Source of the DNA: Lepturacanthus savala
Taxonomy: Eukaryota; Chordata; Actinopteri; Scombriformes; Trichiuridae
Direction of reading: 5' to 3'
Assembly (NCBI GenBank): GCA_030544235.1
Contig: CM060471.1
Coordinates: 4,892,348-4,956,347, forward strand
DNA: 64,000 nucleotides
The position numbers were made by a program, and so were the translations under genes. Under the pieces are notes generated by a model. It had not been told where the DNA came from. It searched no databases and saw only the letters and a program-made list of their open reading frames with translations. Positions 1-12,545 of the stretch are shown piece by piece; the stretch's first letter is position 1, and each line of letters opens with the position of its first letter.

Positions 1-2395
1 GTCCCCTGTGGACCTCCTGTAACCTACTTTAAAAACCAGCACAAGACATGATGTTTTATCTAGAACTGGGACCACCCCCTTGCAGGTTTAGGTTAAAGAT
101 CCTCAGGAGAGGCTCACTTAGTTGAGATGCACAGTCTTTAAGCACTTTCAAACAAATAAATACTTTACTTGTATTTGCGTGTGTGTACACACACAAACAC
201 ACAGGAGGGATTAAAGCTACATATCAGATTAATGCTAACCATTTAAGAGATGCTCACATACACATAGTTGCCACCGTCCTGTGTTTGCTGCATGCATTTT
301 TAATCAGAATAGGCCTCGCTCCACCATTACACTCTGCTAATTACCATAATACAGCAGCGAGTGGCAAAAGGTGCCCCCCCATTCCCCTCCACCCCTCCTC
401 CCCTCCATCCTCCTTCCCCCTCCCTTTCTGATCCAGCTTTCCCACCAACACCAACAAGCACCACTGTCACAGCTGCTGTTTGGCTACAGGAGCACTTCCG
501 TAAAGTCATTTTTCTTGTTTTCTTTCTTTGCTTTATTTTTCTTTCTCCAGTGTCGAGGATAAATCCCTGTTACCCTTTGCATGTATGTTGATGTGTGATG
601 TATCTGATGACTACAGCATCAGCAGCAGATGTTAATGTGGGTTCCGATAAACGGTGTTACATGCAGTAATATGACACAGCGAGCGTCAGTCTCTGTGGTT
701 GCCGATGAGACGGATAAAATGATGAAAAAATGATTTTCCTTTAATAAGACAGTTTTGTCTTTGAATTATTAAATTGCACCATTTGGTTGGAGATGAATCA
801 TCAGAGAGACACATGTGAGTCTCCATCCAAACAAAGCAGCCATGTTGATCTCATACTTCTTCTCCCAACAGCATGAAGGACCATTTTTAATACGGTAATA
901 GTCTCTTGTAAGTTGTTAGTCCTGTTAGCCACCAGCAACAATTACTGCTACACAGGTCTCGCTTTCCTGTTTTTCCAGTGCTTTGAAAACACCTGGGAGC
1001 ACTTGCTTGTTCTTAATGATATAGGGTGGGACGTGTGTAATATGCCTGGTCACTAACTCCTAATTATTATTATGTTTTAACTACAGCCTTCAAACCCTCC
1101 CGTGTCATCACAATACACAACACATTATGGAGAAATTCTCAAAGGCAAAATGAATGAAACGGTAAATGAGTAACATGAGATGATCCACACAGAGATTTAA
1201 CAGGCATTTAGTAAAAGCCGTAAAACGGCTGGAACTAAATAATCTAAGCTCTTAGAGTTTGAAACCACATGAAATGAACAACCTGAACAATCAACCGAAA
1301 AAAATTAACTAAGGATGTAGATTGATAATTTAGTTTTCTGTATCTGTTTCCGTTTATCTGTGAACTGTGAAACTTGATGTATAGAATTGGCTAAGGATGA
1401 CCCTGTTTAGGGTGGATTCCATATTTTTGCACAATGATCATTTTAGTGTTAGTGTCTACTAGTGTCTCCTGCTGGTCAATGGAATTTAATAGTTGAATGA
1501 GCTGTTGCCAGGACAACAGGGCCCAGTGGGGCCTTTTTATTAAAACAAATGACATATACATGAATTCCAGTCCAGACACATAATATGACTCCTTGGGGCT
1601 AGAAGTTGACAAAGGCATGCTCCTTCTTAGAGCGCTTCTAGTTTATATTGATACTAGACAATTTCTAGACAGCTAGACAATTTCACATCTAAATAACTGT
1701 ATTTAATCTAGGCTGCATATAAATAACAGGGTAAATCTCACATTGTGTCTACTAGAGTGGAGATTTAATGTAAATTGTTTTCTAATAAACAACAATTAGG
1801 CCTACATCATCTTTCGATCAACTCATATCCATTCCTGTTTTAAAATATCAAACTCACTTTCAGCCATGCTGATTATTTATTTGGTTATCCAGATGCAGAT
1901 ATCTGTCGCTGCGGCATTAGTGTAACTGATGCTCTCTATGTTGCTGAGAAATGAAGAAAATGGGACAATTCTCCTTTGTTTATTCTTTCATTTCATTCGT
2001 TTATTTGGAGAAGACACCGCATATTAATGAACACTTGGTGCAAGTTCATGATGTTGTGTAAATATACCGGATTTAGCTAGAAGCTAATTTCCATCCACAG
2101 TCTCTAACACTGAAAAGCATAAACAATGGGACAAATCACATTATAAAAAAAAACAAAACAAAACAATATGCAAATAAACATGACATTTCCAGCACATGTA
2201 GTTGGGCATAGCAATATAAACAGTATGTATATAATGCAGAAAAATAAATCTCAATAAATAATATAAATCTGCATAAAAGTAGGACATTAAAATACTGTAT
2301 AGTGCTGATCAGACTCCACATACAGTATGTTGACAGGTTTGATTACTTCCTTTAGGTCAATGCAAGTTGGCTGGCAATGCAGTTTAATTCCAAAA
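1..2395. other. Noncoding stretch, mostly unique, AT-rich
   Basis: No gene or exon with convincing borders is seen. A C-rich pyrimidine tract runs at about 378-450. A good acceptor (pyrimidines then CAACAG, ending 870) is followed after 23 bases by a weak GTAATA donor; I do not call it. The rest is AT-rich unique-looking sequence without recognised transposons. Confidence 0.5.
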
Positions 2396-2419
2396 CTCTA
2401 TTAGACGATCAATGTGTAT

Positions 2420-2819
2420 GAATGAAATATTACTTAGACATGGTAAAATGGTAATGTTTTTATTACAAAAAGTGGCTTAAATAATATATATATTAAATCC
2501 AATATATTAGAAAAAATAATATTACTATTAGAAAATATTATAATATCATAAGTTTTTTACTAACTATTAGAAAAAAACAACAACAAAAAAAAAAACTTAT
2601 GAAATCAAAATGTAATTAAAAGTGAAAACAAAAATAAAGTTTACTTACCCGAGATGAGCAAAGGGGATTGGCAAACATGATATCCTGGTTATATGACCTC
2701 TTAAATAGTTTGTCCTTCAAAATTATAGCCCCCCTTTCACACCTAAATTTAAAAACACAGATTTTATATCACAGCTTTTTAGGAAAATGAAGACAAAAGA
2801 AAATGCAATAGAGGGCTAA
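2420..2819 (-). mobile_element. TTAA-type MITE, family A, copy 1 (decayed left end)
   Basis: This reads as a reversed copy of the family seen intact at 4214-4767. Shared landmarks are 'ATTACTTAGACATGGTAAAA' near the left, 'AAAGTTTACTTACCC' in the middle, 'GATATCCTGGT' before 'TATGACCTC', 'TTTTATATCACAGCTTTTTA' and the terminal TGCAATAGAGGG followed by CTAA. The outer TTAA has become CTAA and the left terminus is eroded. It has no coding capacity. The family is piggyBac-like by terminal structure, but no transposase is present, so that placement is inferred. Confidence 0.75.
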
Positions 2820-3397
2820 AGGGCCAACGCTCCTCTGCGTTACACCTGATACATGTGCTCTGTATCTGAATTGTTGATGCATGGCAACATTGTGCTCCGT
2901 CCAATCCTGACGTCAACCTGCACCTCTATAATAACTGTAGTCTGATCCAACCAAACACATTGTGATCCAAACAGTTTATCCTGCTGCAGGCAGTCTCTGC
3001 CTCGTCTTTGTCCTTTTCTGCACTAAATATCTTCAATCAAAGAAATAAGACATTTAAAGCCTTTAAATGTCATGTTGGGAAAACTGTGACATGCAAGGAG
3101 ATGAATTAATAGTATACGTAACCAACAGATGTTATATAATTTATTATAGGCCAATCACGTTTGAGTAAAAGTCGAGCCACAATTTCCTTTTAAAGCTTGG
3201 TCAGTTGAAGAGCGGATGAATTATTTAATGATGTGGAAACGCTAATGACCTGCTGCAGATACAAATATCCAGCGTAACACTGTAACTGGACACATCTCTC
3301 TACATATACAGGCCGGATTCAACATGTTTTCTCTCGTCTACGCATCACAAATGTGTGTTCGACGAATAAACTTTCCCCCTCTGTTCTGTCTTCACAG
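2820..3397. other. Noncoding interval upstream of putative exon
   Basis: Unique-looking sequence with moderate AT content. It runs into a clear pyrimidine-rich tract at 3371-3395 that forms the acceptor of the putative exon at 3398. No other feature is seen. Confidence 0.4.
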
Positions 3398-3459
3398 GGC
3401 AACATAAAGGTTCCCTCCTCTGACCAGTCGGCTGTACATGGAGACCCCCAGCTGGGCAG
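3398..3459 (+). CDS. Putative internal exon A (62 nt), unidentified gene
   Basis: A strong acceptor, a pyrimidine tract ending CTTCACAG at 3397, is followed by 62 open bases and a consensus donor CAG|GTCAGT at 3460. Read from the first base it gives 20 codons (GNIKVPSSDQS...PQLG) plus two bases, so it would end in phase 2. That matches the phase at which putative exon B (29408) reads open. The donor runs straight into a (GT)n tract. I do not recognise the peptide. Against it: short exons with open frames also arise by chance, and no expression or conservation data are available. It could instead be a conserved noncoding block. Confidence 0.4.
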
Positions 3460-3461
3460 GT

Positions 3462-3463
<2 letters not shown>

Positions 3464-3500
<37 letters not shown>
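3464..3500. repeat. (GT)n microsatellite at a splice-donor-like site
   Basis: A pure GT dinucleotide run of about 18 units starts four bases into the putative intron after exon A. A second, shorter GT run lies at about 3631-3648. Confidence 0.95.
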
Positions 3501-3503
<3 letters not shown>

Positions 3504-3679
3504 TTGCATGTTGAACTTCTTCTTCTGTTGCATCCAATCACACCACATGATTACATCTCTATGTTCCCACATACACAGCAGCAGGTTTACAGATTCATGT
3601 GCTCAGACACTACAGCATAGCTTTCCCAGGTGTGTGTGTGTGTGTGTGCAGCCGGCTGTCTTTGTGAGTGTCTGTATGC

Positions 3680-4080
3680 GCAGAAGAGGGAGAATGTGCT
3701 GACTGCAGTGCTTTGGTTCTGGGCATGCCCATTAGAAGTGGCTATAAATCCTGAGCGCAGTGCTCTCACTGTGTCAGCAGTCCAGCCAATGAATGGATAT
3801 TAAACGCCACAAAAAAGCCTCTTTAATTCTGCCTGCCTCTGCCACGCTGCTGCACACTCTCCCCTCTTTCTCTTTATCTCGCTATCTATCTGTCCATCCA
3901 ACCTTTCTTCCTCTCCCTCTCTCCCCCTCTCCCTTCATCCTCTATAACAATGGAATAAAAAAAGAGGAAAAGTACATCAATAGTGAAGACCCTGCTATCT
4001 ATTATTCAGAAGCAGCATTGATGAAATATTATTTGCAGCTCGTATTTGGGCTTTTTATCGGCTTTGTAGTCCTGCAATAA
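3680..4080 (+). promoter_or_regulatory. CNE-like block with pyrimidine tract
   Basis: Unique-looking sequence includes 'CCAATGAATGGATATTAAA' around 3785 and a stretch ending at 4080. A TC-rich tract at about 3855-3945 separates its two parts. A 95-codon open frame (3793-4080) crosses the tract; its last 30 residues are hydrophobic, but low complexity in the middle argues against coding. Confidence 0.25.
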
Positions 4081-4213
4081 CCTGTGTTTGTCTCACACTT
4101 TGGAAGGAAGTTGAAGAATTAAAGGCTGGATGTTTCATAGGTGCCGAACTCTACAGATGTGGATTATGTACCAGATGTTGTTAATCAGCAGAAATGACTG
4201 AATACTGAATATC

Positions 4214-4767
4214 TTAACCCTCTATTGCAAATTACTTTGTCTTCATTTTTCTAAAAAGCTGATATAAAAAATATTTTTTTTTACAGTTAGGCATGAAAAG
4301 AAGACTTTTTAAGGACTTTCAACTCATGAGGTCACATGACCTGTTTGCTTATTAATATTTGACATGTAAGCATCATTGCCACACAACAGGAAGTTGTCAT
4401 TTTCTTCAGAATTTTGGACAATTTTCACCAAATAAATAAATTGAACTTATTATCTGGGGTAAGTAAACTTGATTATTATTTTTTTTTTTACATTTATTAA
4501 AATTTTGGTGCTATAAGATGTTTATTTTTTTCAAATATGCTATATCATAACATACCATTGTTATGCATAACAATTATAGAAAATTCCTAGTGCATACAAC
4601 CTAATAGAGTCCCATTGACAACATAAAACCATCCTTAGACTGTTTCCAACTTTTTCTTATTTATTTATTTTTTTAAATATATCTATTATTTAGGCCATTT
4701 TAAGTACTAAAACAATTCAAAACATTTTTACCATGTCTAAGTAATATTTCATGCAATAGAGGATTAA
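4214..4767 (+). mobile_element. TTAA-type MITE, family A, copy 2 (intact ends)
   Basis: The unit is flanked by TTAA on both sides (4214-4217 and 4764-4767). Inside are near-perfect terminal inverted repeats, CCCTCTATTGCA at the left and TGCAATAGAGGA at the right. TTAA target duplication with CCC-starting ends is the hallmark of piggyBac-superfamily DNA transposons. At about 550 bases with no frame, it is non-autonomous. It carries a consensus 5' splice-site string GGGGTAAGT at about 4456. At least five other copies lie in this window. Family placement is inferred from termini only. Confidence 0.85.
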
Positions 4768-4849
4768 ACGTTGACTGTTTAAAGGCTGAACCCTGTGCTG
4801 GATGAACTGGTACGGTAGCTTTTTTGGACGTATAAATATAGTGTTTTGC

Positions 4850-5290
4850 TGTTATGTTTCCCAGTTTCGGTGGCGTTGCACGCTGTGTATTTTAGTGCGG
4901 ACTCGTAAACGCCGGCCGTAAACCTGCGGTCCTAATGTTACCCCACTCCCACTTCTCTACAACTCACCGCCTCGCCTCCAAACCTCTGCGCAGCTTGATC
5001 ATAAAAAATGTATTATTATTTCGATTAAATTTGAGGTTCGGGAAGCGTGACCCTGGCTGTAGGTGTGGCCATCTGTCCTGCCGGCCCCATCAATACCAAT
5101 CTAATCGCAGGAGGAAAAGATCAATCACAACCAGCTTAGATCTGTGGAAATGTACACGGTTACACAGTCCATGTGGTTCCTCTGCAGCCGCTCACTGCAC
5201 ACTTCACATTCTCTCCTCTGTGCACTGCATGTTTCCTGCATTCAGCAAAAAGCTATTCTGGAGTAATGTGGATATTATAAGCAGTGGAAA
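4850..5290. promoter_or_regulatory. CpG-enriched CNE-like block
   Basis: This block has clearly more CpG and GC than its surroundings (for example 4868-4940 and 5040-5110). It is free of recognised repeats and contains 'CCAATCTAATCG' near 5096 and 'GATCAATCACAACC' near 5119. A 119-codon frame at 4935-5294 has no recognisable domain. It could be an enhancer, an alternative first exon or neither; only the composition is seen. Confidence 0.3.
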
Positions 5291-5947
5291 ATAACTAAAA
5301 TACAATAAGTCCCATATTGAGTAGAATTATCTTGAATTGTCTTATTCTCTTTTTTCCGTCAGCAGATCCTTTTTAATTTGATTTCTGCTAATCTAATTGC
5401 ATTTTAAGAAAAAAACTATTGGATTCAGCAGCTGGAGAAGACACATGCACGTGTATTCTTTGACAAGCATTAGTGTTTTCTTAAAAGAATTAATTGATCA
5501 AATTCAAGAAAAAAAAATGAAATAAGCAAAATTATCTGCCCAATGAAATAAGATAATTGCAGATAATTCTACTCATTATTGGACTAATTGTACCCCCTAA
5601 AAAGACATTTTTACCTAGATCAGATTTTGTATTTTGTCATATATAAGTACAGTTCATCTCCAGTTCATCTATCAGTTCATCTTTTTGTCCAGACTAGTTT
5701 CATTATTATGATTTCTTTTATTAGGTGAAGCCCAATTCAAAAGCAATGTCTTTCATTTATTAATTTTAAGTAAATTATTACTTATTTTTTTTGTATTTTG
5801 GTGGTTTCAAATTATTTCAGTGATCTTTGTGGATATTCTTTTTTCCTTTAAACAGAGGGGTGCCATCTTTTTTATCCGTGTGTCTATACACTATAATGAA
5901 AGGCAGAACTTTTAGTATTAATCTATGCAAAGTAACCCTTTGTTGAA

Positions 5948-6085
5948 TAAAATGGAAATTAAGTTTACTTACACCAGATAGTGTGTTCAAATTTTTATTT
6001 GGTGAATATTTTTCCAAAATTCTGAATGAAAGAGAACCTTTGGTTGTGAGACAACATACCAACTGTCCATGTGACATCTGACATC
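5948..6085 (-). mobile_element. TTAA-type MITE, family A, copy 3 (internal fragment)
   Basis: About 140 bases match the centre-right of the reversed family-A consensus: 'AAGTTTACTTAC', then 'TTTTTATTTGGTGAA', 'CCAAAATTCTGAAT' and 'GTCCATGTGACATC'. Both termini are missing. Confidence 0.65.
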
Positions 6086-6347
6086 ACACATTATTTTCAT
6101 TCATTCATTTTACTTTCACTTGTAATTCATTATTCTTAGAAAATAGTATTTCTACTTTTACTTAAGTACTTCTTCAACCATATTATAAACATTATTGAAT
6201 TGCTGTATTAGAAAAGATGATCTGAGCATCGCAAAGCAAAAGAAACACCACACAGCTCACTTCAAGTATTTTATTAGAGGAATCTGTTTAATCAACACAT
6301 GCCACAGGCGAGTGACAGGAATCCATAATATACATAATAAGCTGTAT

Positions 6348-6349
<2 letters not shown>

Positions 6350-6429
<80 letters not shown>
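6350..6429. repeat. (CA)n microsatellite, about 40 units
   Basis: An uninterrupted CA run of about 80 bases. It creates spurious Thr-His and Cys-Val frames on both strands, including the 149-codon frame at 6195-6644. Confidence 0.98.
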
Positions 6430-6430
<1 letters not shown>

Positions 6431-6454
6431 CTCCTCCTCCCTCTCCATAATATC

Positions 6455-7140
6455 AATTACAACTCGGCCTGGTTTCGCCTCTATCAGTGTTCGTCAACAG
6501 GCCTCCAGGCCCAATCAAGGCTCTGCAGCCAATCACGTTGACGCGGCAGCTAATTGGAAAGTTGCTCGCTCCTCAAAGAGAGGATCATTGTTAGGGAGAG
6601 CCGCGGCTCCTTTGAAGCTGCGTGATGAGGATGCGTGGTGGTGATACGGTGCTGGTGATACGGTGCTGCGGATATGCAGGGCTGATGTCAGTCCAACATC
6701 AGCAGCTCAGGAGGCATTTTATCCTCCAGACGGACTTGGATCAAGTGGTTCGCATGGAGGTGACGTGCCACTGTGTCTCTGTGGTGAAGCTTGTTGAGAA
6801 AAATAGGAATAATCAATGGGGCTGATGAGAAAATGCTGCCTTTTGTCTCCTTTTCTCAGTTCAGCTCCTCGTGCACCGACGGCCCTTGTTGTGTCTTGTG
6901 GATATTTACAAAGCAAATCCCCATCAGCATCTCAAACCTTTGTGTCAACACAATGATTCTATTTAGTCGGATATTTACTATACACAGCAGATGTAAATGA
7001 GGCTGCTGTTCATCTAAATAAAATCTGATGGTGTGTTGCACATGCCTAGGGAGGAGTAGTGAAGAAAAGGAGCTCGGAGAAGACACGTGTGCGTCGGTTA
7101 AATATTCTGATGTTGTCAGCTTGATGCAGAGCTCGGTGAT
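6455..7140. promoter_or_regulatory. CNE-like block
   Basis: Repeat-free, moderately GC-rich sequence with 'CCCAATCAAGG', 'AGCCAATCACGTTGACG' and 'GCTAATTGGAAAG' (about 6510-6565). A very good acceptor (TTTTGTCTCCTTTTCTCAG, ending 6860) opens a 46-codon frame but has no matching donor. That favours noncoding conservation or an untested terminal exon. Confidence 0.3.
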
Positions 7141-7350
7141 TGATGAGCAATGAGGGTATTTTTCTGTACTTTTTAAACTTCTCCAACAAGATTCCGAAAG
7201 TCAGGAAGAATCAGCAGGAGGAACCTGAGGGGAAATGGAAGGTGAAGTCGTGCTGCTTCCTGCTCCTGCTCTCTCTGCTTGTGTTGCTGAGCAGAGATGC
7301 TCCTCTATAACGTCACTTTGTGATGCGTCTGTCTCGCTTGGCTTTTGTCT

Positions 7351-7374
7351 GTGTGTGTGTGTGTGTGTGTGTGT
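7351..7374. repeat. (GT)12 microsatellite
   Basis: A pure GT run followed directly by TTGCAG. The next 42 bases are open and end in GTG|GTCAGT, an exon-like arrangement too weak to call. Confidence 0.9.
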
Positions 7375-7636
7375 TGCAGATTTTTACACCTGCCAGATGT
7401 TATATTTCCTCCGCTGCAGTGGTCAGTCCATTGCACAAATGTCCGTTCCCTCGTCCTGTGTTTTGGCCTTTAAACAGGAACATCTAAAACATACATAATA
7501 CATGAGCCAAACACGCTGTTCTTCCAAAAAACAAAACATCAGTGTGACTATTTTCTAAATACAGCAGTCTGGCTGTTTGGCTCCAAATCCTCATCTTCAT
7601 ATACAACTGAACTGCAACAGCTTTTCAACTAAGCTC

Positions 7637-7754
7637 TTATTAACAGTTAACAATGCACTTACTAGCTATTAACTATGCACTTATTAACTACTGACTATGC
7701 ACTTGATAACAGTTAACTATACACTATGCAAGTTTGCACTTATCAAGTGCCTAG
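7637..7754. repeat. TTAACTA-rich minisatellite, left part
   Basis: Degenerate tandem units of about 20-24 bases carry the words 'TTAACTATGCAC' and 'CTTATTAAC' repeated several times. The array resumes at 8226 on the far side of a family-A MITE, so the MITE landed inside it. Confidence 0.75.
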
Positions 7755-8225
7755 TTAACCCTCCAATGCACAATATATAACTTAGACATGGTAAAAAATG
7801 TTTGGAATGTTTTCTATAACTTAAAATGATGGCCTAAATAATACAAAATATTTAAGAAATACAACTATATTAGGTTGTATGCACTACTTATAACATCATA
7901 ACTGAATTAAATGTAAAAAATAATAATAATAAATAATAAAGTTTACTTACCCTAACTCGGATTGTGAGTTCATTTTTTTATTTGTTGAAAATGTTCCAAA
8001 ATTCTGAATAAAAGACAACCTTCACTCATGAGACAATGAAGCTCACATGTCAAATGTCCAGGAGCAAGATATCCTGGTCATGTGACATCATAAATTGCAT
8101 GCTTCAAAATAAAAGCCTTATTTTCACACTAATTGTAAAAACACAGGTTTTATATCACAGCTTTTTAGAAAAATGAAGGTATATTAATTATTGGCATATG
8201 GCAACACTATGGAATAGAGGGTTGA
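7755..8225 (-). mobile_element. TTAA-type MITE, family A, copy 4 (inside a minisatellite)
   Basis: The left end is TTAA (7755-7758) followed by CCCTCCAATGCA. The right end is GGAATAGAGGG followed by TTGA, a mutated TTAA. Internal landmarks (TTAGACATGGTAAAA, AAAGTTTACTTACCC, CAGGAGCAAGATATCCTGGT, GGCATATGGCAACA) place it in reverse orientation to copy 2. Confidence 0.85.
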
Positions 8226-8310
8226 TTGTCAAGTTAACTATGCACTTGATAATTAACTAAGCACTTATTAACTATTAACTATGAACTTGTTAACAGTTAA
8301 TTATGTTTAC
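8226..8310. repeat. TTAACTA-rich minisatellite, right part
   Basis: It continues the 7637-7754 array with the words 'AACTATGCACTTGATAA' and 'CTTATTAACTATTAACTATG'. Together the two halves make one array interrupted by the MITE. Confidence 0.7.
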
Positions 8311-8579
8311 TGAATCCAACACTAACTGAGTTAATAATGCTAATATTAACACTTAGTCTTAATAACACATAATAATATTAATAAGCATCTAAGTATTTAC
8401 TAGGGCCTCATTACAAAATGAACTCTCACTTATTACAAGGACTTAAATATAATTTCTTTTTACACACATGGTTATAGTTGTGGTTCTAAATTCTAAAGCT
8501 TAAATACCAAGTTATTTAAACTTTGACAGTGTAAAAGCTGCAGCTCAAAGATGTGTAAAGCCTAATGAATCTTGTCTCT

Positions 8580-8930
8580 GGTCTCCTGCTGCCCGGAGGT
8601 TAATGGAAGCTCTTGTTGTTTCTTTAGTTGATATTTAAAGTTGCTTTACATCTGTTCCATATTTGACATCAGCGAGTGAGAGCGACGGGACATTATTTCA
8701 GCAGATTCTGGGGGAAAAACAAACGCGGGCCGAGTGGAGAAAAGCAGCCGAGTCTACCCAGAGAGACGTTCAGCGCGATGAGTATTGACTGATGATTGAT
8801 CCCTGGACACACAAACTAATCCAAACTCCACCTGTGACACTGATTGCTCTGGGCTGAGGAGCTTGATTGCTGATTGGTGGAATTCGACCCCGCAGTCATT
8901 AGTTAATGTTAGTGAAGCTGTAAGAGTTTG
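8580..8930. promoter_or_regulatory. CNE-like block
   Basis: Unique-looking sequence including 'GGTTAATGGAAGCTC', a CpG-bearing stretch at 8690-8780 and 'TGATTGATCCCTGGACAC'. There are no splice borders and no repeat homology that I recognise. Confidence 0.25.
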
Positions 8931-9020
8931 TTTTCACCTCATTAAAAATTCAAGCTTGGCCTTAATGGTGATAGCAGCTGTTAAAGGAACCCTTACATTA
9001 TTAACACAGATAAACACTGC

Positions 9021-9165
<145 letters not shown>

Positions 9166-9339
9166 TGTTACAGTCGTCAGCATAAAAAGGGGGAAAAGGC
9201 TCGATAGACACAAACTGTGCTCAGTGTGGATTCATTGCCTTTTTGATTGTGAACATATATATACACACACACTCATACACACACACACAACACACACTCA
9301 TAGAGACAGAGTAAATGACAAGGGTTTCTTTGTATTTGT

Positions 9340-9800
9340 TAAAGTGATGTCCAGTGTCTCTGAGCTGCTCTTAACACTCCCAGAAAGGCCGTTAACAATT
9401 AAAGGAGCGGCGGCCGGAGGAGGGGAAAGGAGGAAATGGGAGAAGAGTGTGATGAGCGTAAAAGAGGGATGTCAGCACAAAGAGTGGCGGAGATGCTTTT
9501 AGCCGCTCGCTGCAGGAGTAATGTCCAATTACCGCCCTGTTTGAGGCCGCCGCCGCCTCACACTGTCATCAGCACACCAGCGCCGGGTTATGGCCCTGCT
9601 GCAACGGGCCGATTGTCAGCTGCCATGGATCACAATCAGCCAGAGAAGTCCTCCGGGCCATCCGGAGGAGGAGAGGAGGGGAGCAGGGAGTGGAGGGAGA
9701 GGAGGGAGAGGGGCGTTCGCATTGAATATTCATGTTGGTTTACTGGTTATAATAGGCTGGAGAATTCTCGGGCAATGAATTGCAAACATGATCATGAATA
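9340..9800. promoter_or_regulatory. CpG-rich, unique, CNE- or promoter-like block
   Basis: CpG is locally dense (9385-9610, with GCGGCGGCCGG and GCCGCCGCCGCC), in contrast with the AT-rich neighbourhood. It also carries homeodomain-type and paired sites ('AACAATTAAAGG', 'TCCAATTACCGC') and an AT-rich end 'GAATATTCATGTTGG'. It is free of mobile elements. A CpG island, promoter or deeply conserved enhancer would all fit; no TATA box or exon was recognised. Confidence 0.35.
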
Positions 9801-10099
9801 AAGCGGCTCTACGCCTTCAACGGCTCTGTGAGCTGTTCTTTATTACCTCTCCTCTGACTCCGACCAGCAGGTGGTACCAGATGTTTAACTTTCTCTCTCT
9901 CTCTATCCCTCGCTTTGTCTTTTTTCTCTCTATCTCTGCATCACTCTTTCACATTCTGAAGGGTAACACAAACTTCTTTCAGAAAATGTCCTTTTTTTTC
10001 TAAATGACTGTTTTTTCATAAATTTTCACATTTCATGTCTAATATAATATCAATAGCAACCAACTTAAAGGGACACTCCACATAGCAGTAGCTATTGCT

Positions 10100-10101
<2 letters not shown>

Positions 10102-10128
<27 letters not shown>
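10102..10128. repeat. (CA)13 microsatellite
   Basis: Short pure CA run just upstream of the long TA tract. Confidence 0.95.
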
Positions 10129-10130
<2 letters not shown>

Positions 10131-10150
10131 TCATATACATGTGTGTATAC

Positions 10151-11300
<1,150 letters not shown>

Positions 11301-11310
11301 GCTGCGTCCT

Positions 11311-11311
<1 letters not shown>

Positions 11312-11367
<56 letters not shown>
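11312..11367. repeat. (CA)28 microsatellite
   Basis: Pure CA run of 56 bases. Confidence 0.97.
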
Positions 11368-11370
<3 letters not shown>

Positions 11371-11586
11371 GCACACACACATACAACAGCTGTGCACACC
11401 TCTAGACTGAGCTGTCCTCTCTCTCAGCTGTCCTCACAAATAAAAACTACCATAAGTAAAAGCGCTAAATGGTGTAAAACAAAAGCAAATGATCGATAAA
11501 ACTATCAGGAAATGGTTAAATAAAACAGATTAAAAAATAGGTCCAATAAAACAAGGCAGGAATAAACACAAGTGAGAAGTCCGGCC

Positions 11587-12093
11587 TTAACCCTCTATTA
11601 CATAGTGTTGCCATATGGCAACAATTACTTAATCTTCATTTTTATAAAAAGCTGTGATAGAAAATCTAATTTTACAGTAATGGTCTGAAAAGGGAGCTTG
11701 TATTTTTGAAGGGCATATGATTTATAAGGTCACATGACCAGGATCTTATTTGCTCCTGGATATTCGACATGTAACCATCACTGTCTCATAACCCAAGGTT
11801 GTCTTTTATTCAGAATTTGGGAAGTTTTTCACCAAATAAAAAGTTGTTATAAAGTTTTTTTTTTTTTTTTTTCTACTATGCTAAAATAGACTCGTTGCCA
11901 TAGATGATATATAGAAAATTCCTAGTGTATAAAACCTAATGGAGTCCCATTGACTTACATAGCATAAAACTATGTTTACAACTTGTTCTTATATTTCTTA
12001 AAAATATCTATTAATTAGGACATTTTAAGTAACGAAAACATTCAAAACATCCCTCACAATGTCTAAGTAATATTTCATGCATTAGAGGATTAA
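11587..12093 (+). mobile_element. TTAA-type MITE, family A, copy 5 (intact ends)
   Basis: TTAA flanks at 11587-11590 and 12090-12093. The ends are CCCTCTATTACA and TGCATTAGAGGA. Next to the left end is a perfect 16-base palindrome GTTGCCATATGGCAAC (11607-11622), also visible in degraded form in the other copies. Internal 'TCACATGACCAGGATCTT' and 'ATTCCTAGTGTATAAAACC' match copy 2. It is non-coding. Confidence 0.85.
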
Positions 12094-12099
12094 TTATGA

Positions 12100-12545
12100 G
12101 TTGACAAAGCAGCAGTGGCAGTCTCTCCTCTGCAGGGACATGAGAACATGCAGTTTATATTGTCACAATTTGCATATGTATTCAAATCAAGCATTAACAG
12201 GAAGGTGGTTGCTGTAGTCTTAGCTGTGTACGGGTTAGTCCTCTGGACCAGCGGACGTTTCAGCCTTCCTCCTCCAGCAAACACATGGGAGCAGTGCAGC
12301 ACACAGGGCCGGTTTGGAATACACTGCAGGCTTAATGACATGATTAATCAACCATGTAACACTGAAACCCGGCGCACGCCACGTACCTTAAGCTGGGGAG
12401 AGCAGGGACGCAGCAGCAGCACACAGCAGCCCAACAGAAGGAGGGAAACAGGAGGAAACATGTTTATTTCCGGGGGACTGATGGGAGAACGTGGTGCAGG
12501 GAGAGGCTGACTGGAGTGGGCGTCACAGGCTGGCACTGAGGCTGG
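12100..12545. promoter_or_regulatory. CNE-like block with open frame
   Basis: Repeat-free sequence with 'TTAATGACATGATTAATCAA' near 12330 and several CpGs. A 131-codon plus frame (12115-12510) begins near a good acceptor (TCTCTCCTCTGCAG, ending 12136), but has no recognisable domain and no clear donor. Confidence 0.25.

Noticed and set aside
6195..6644. 149-codon plus frame
   Set aside because: Its middle is a (CA)n microsatellite read as Thr-His; the remaining parts show no domain.
12115..12510. 131-codon plus frame
   Set aside because: No domain, no donor and mixed CNE-like composition; kept only as a regulatory-like block.
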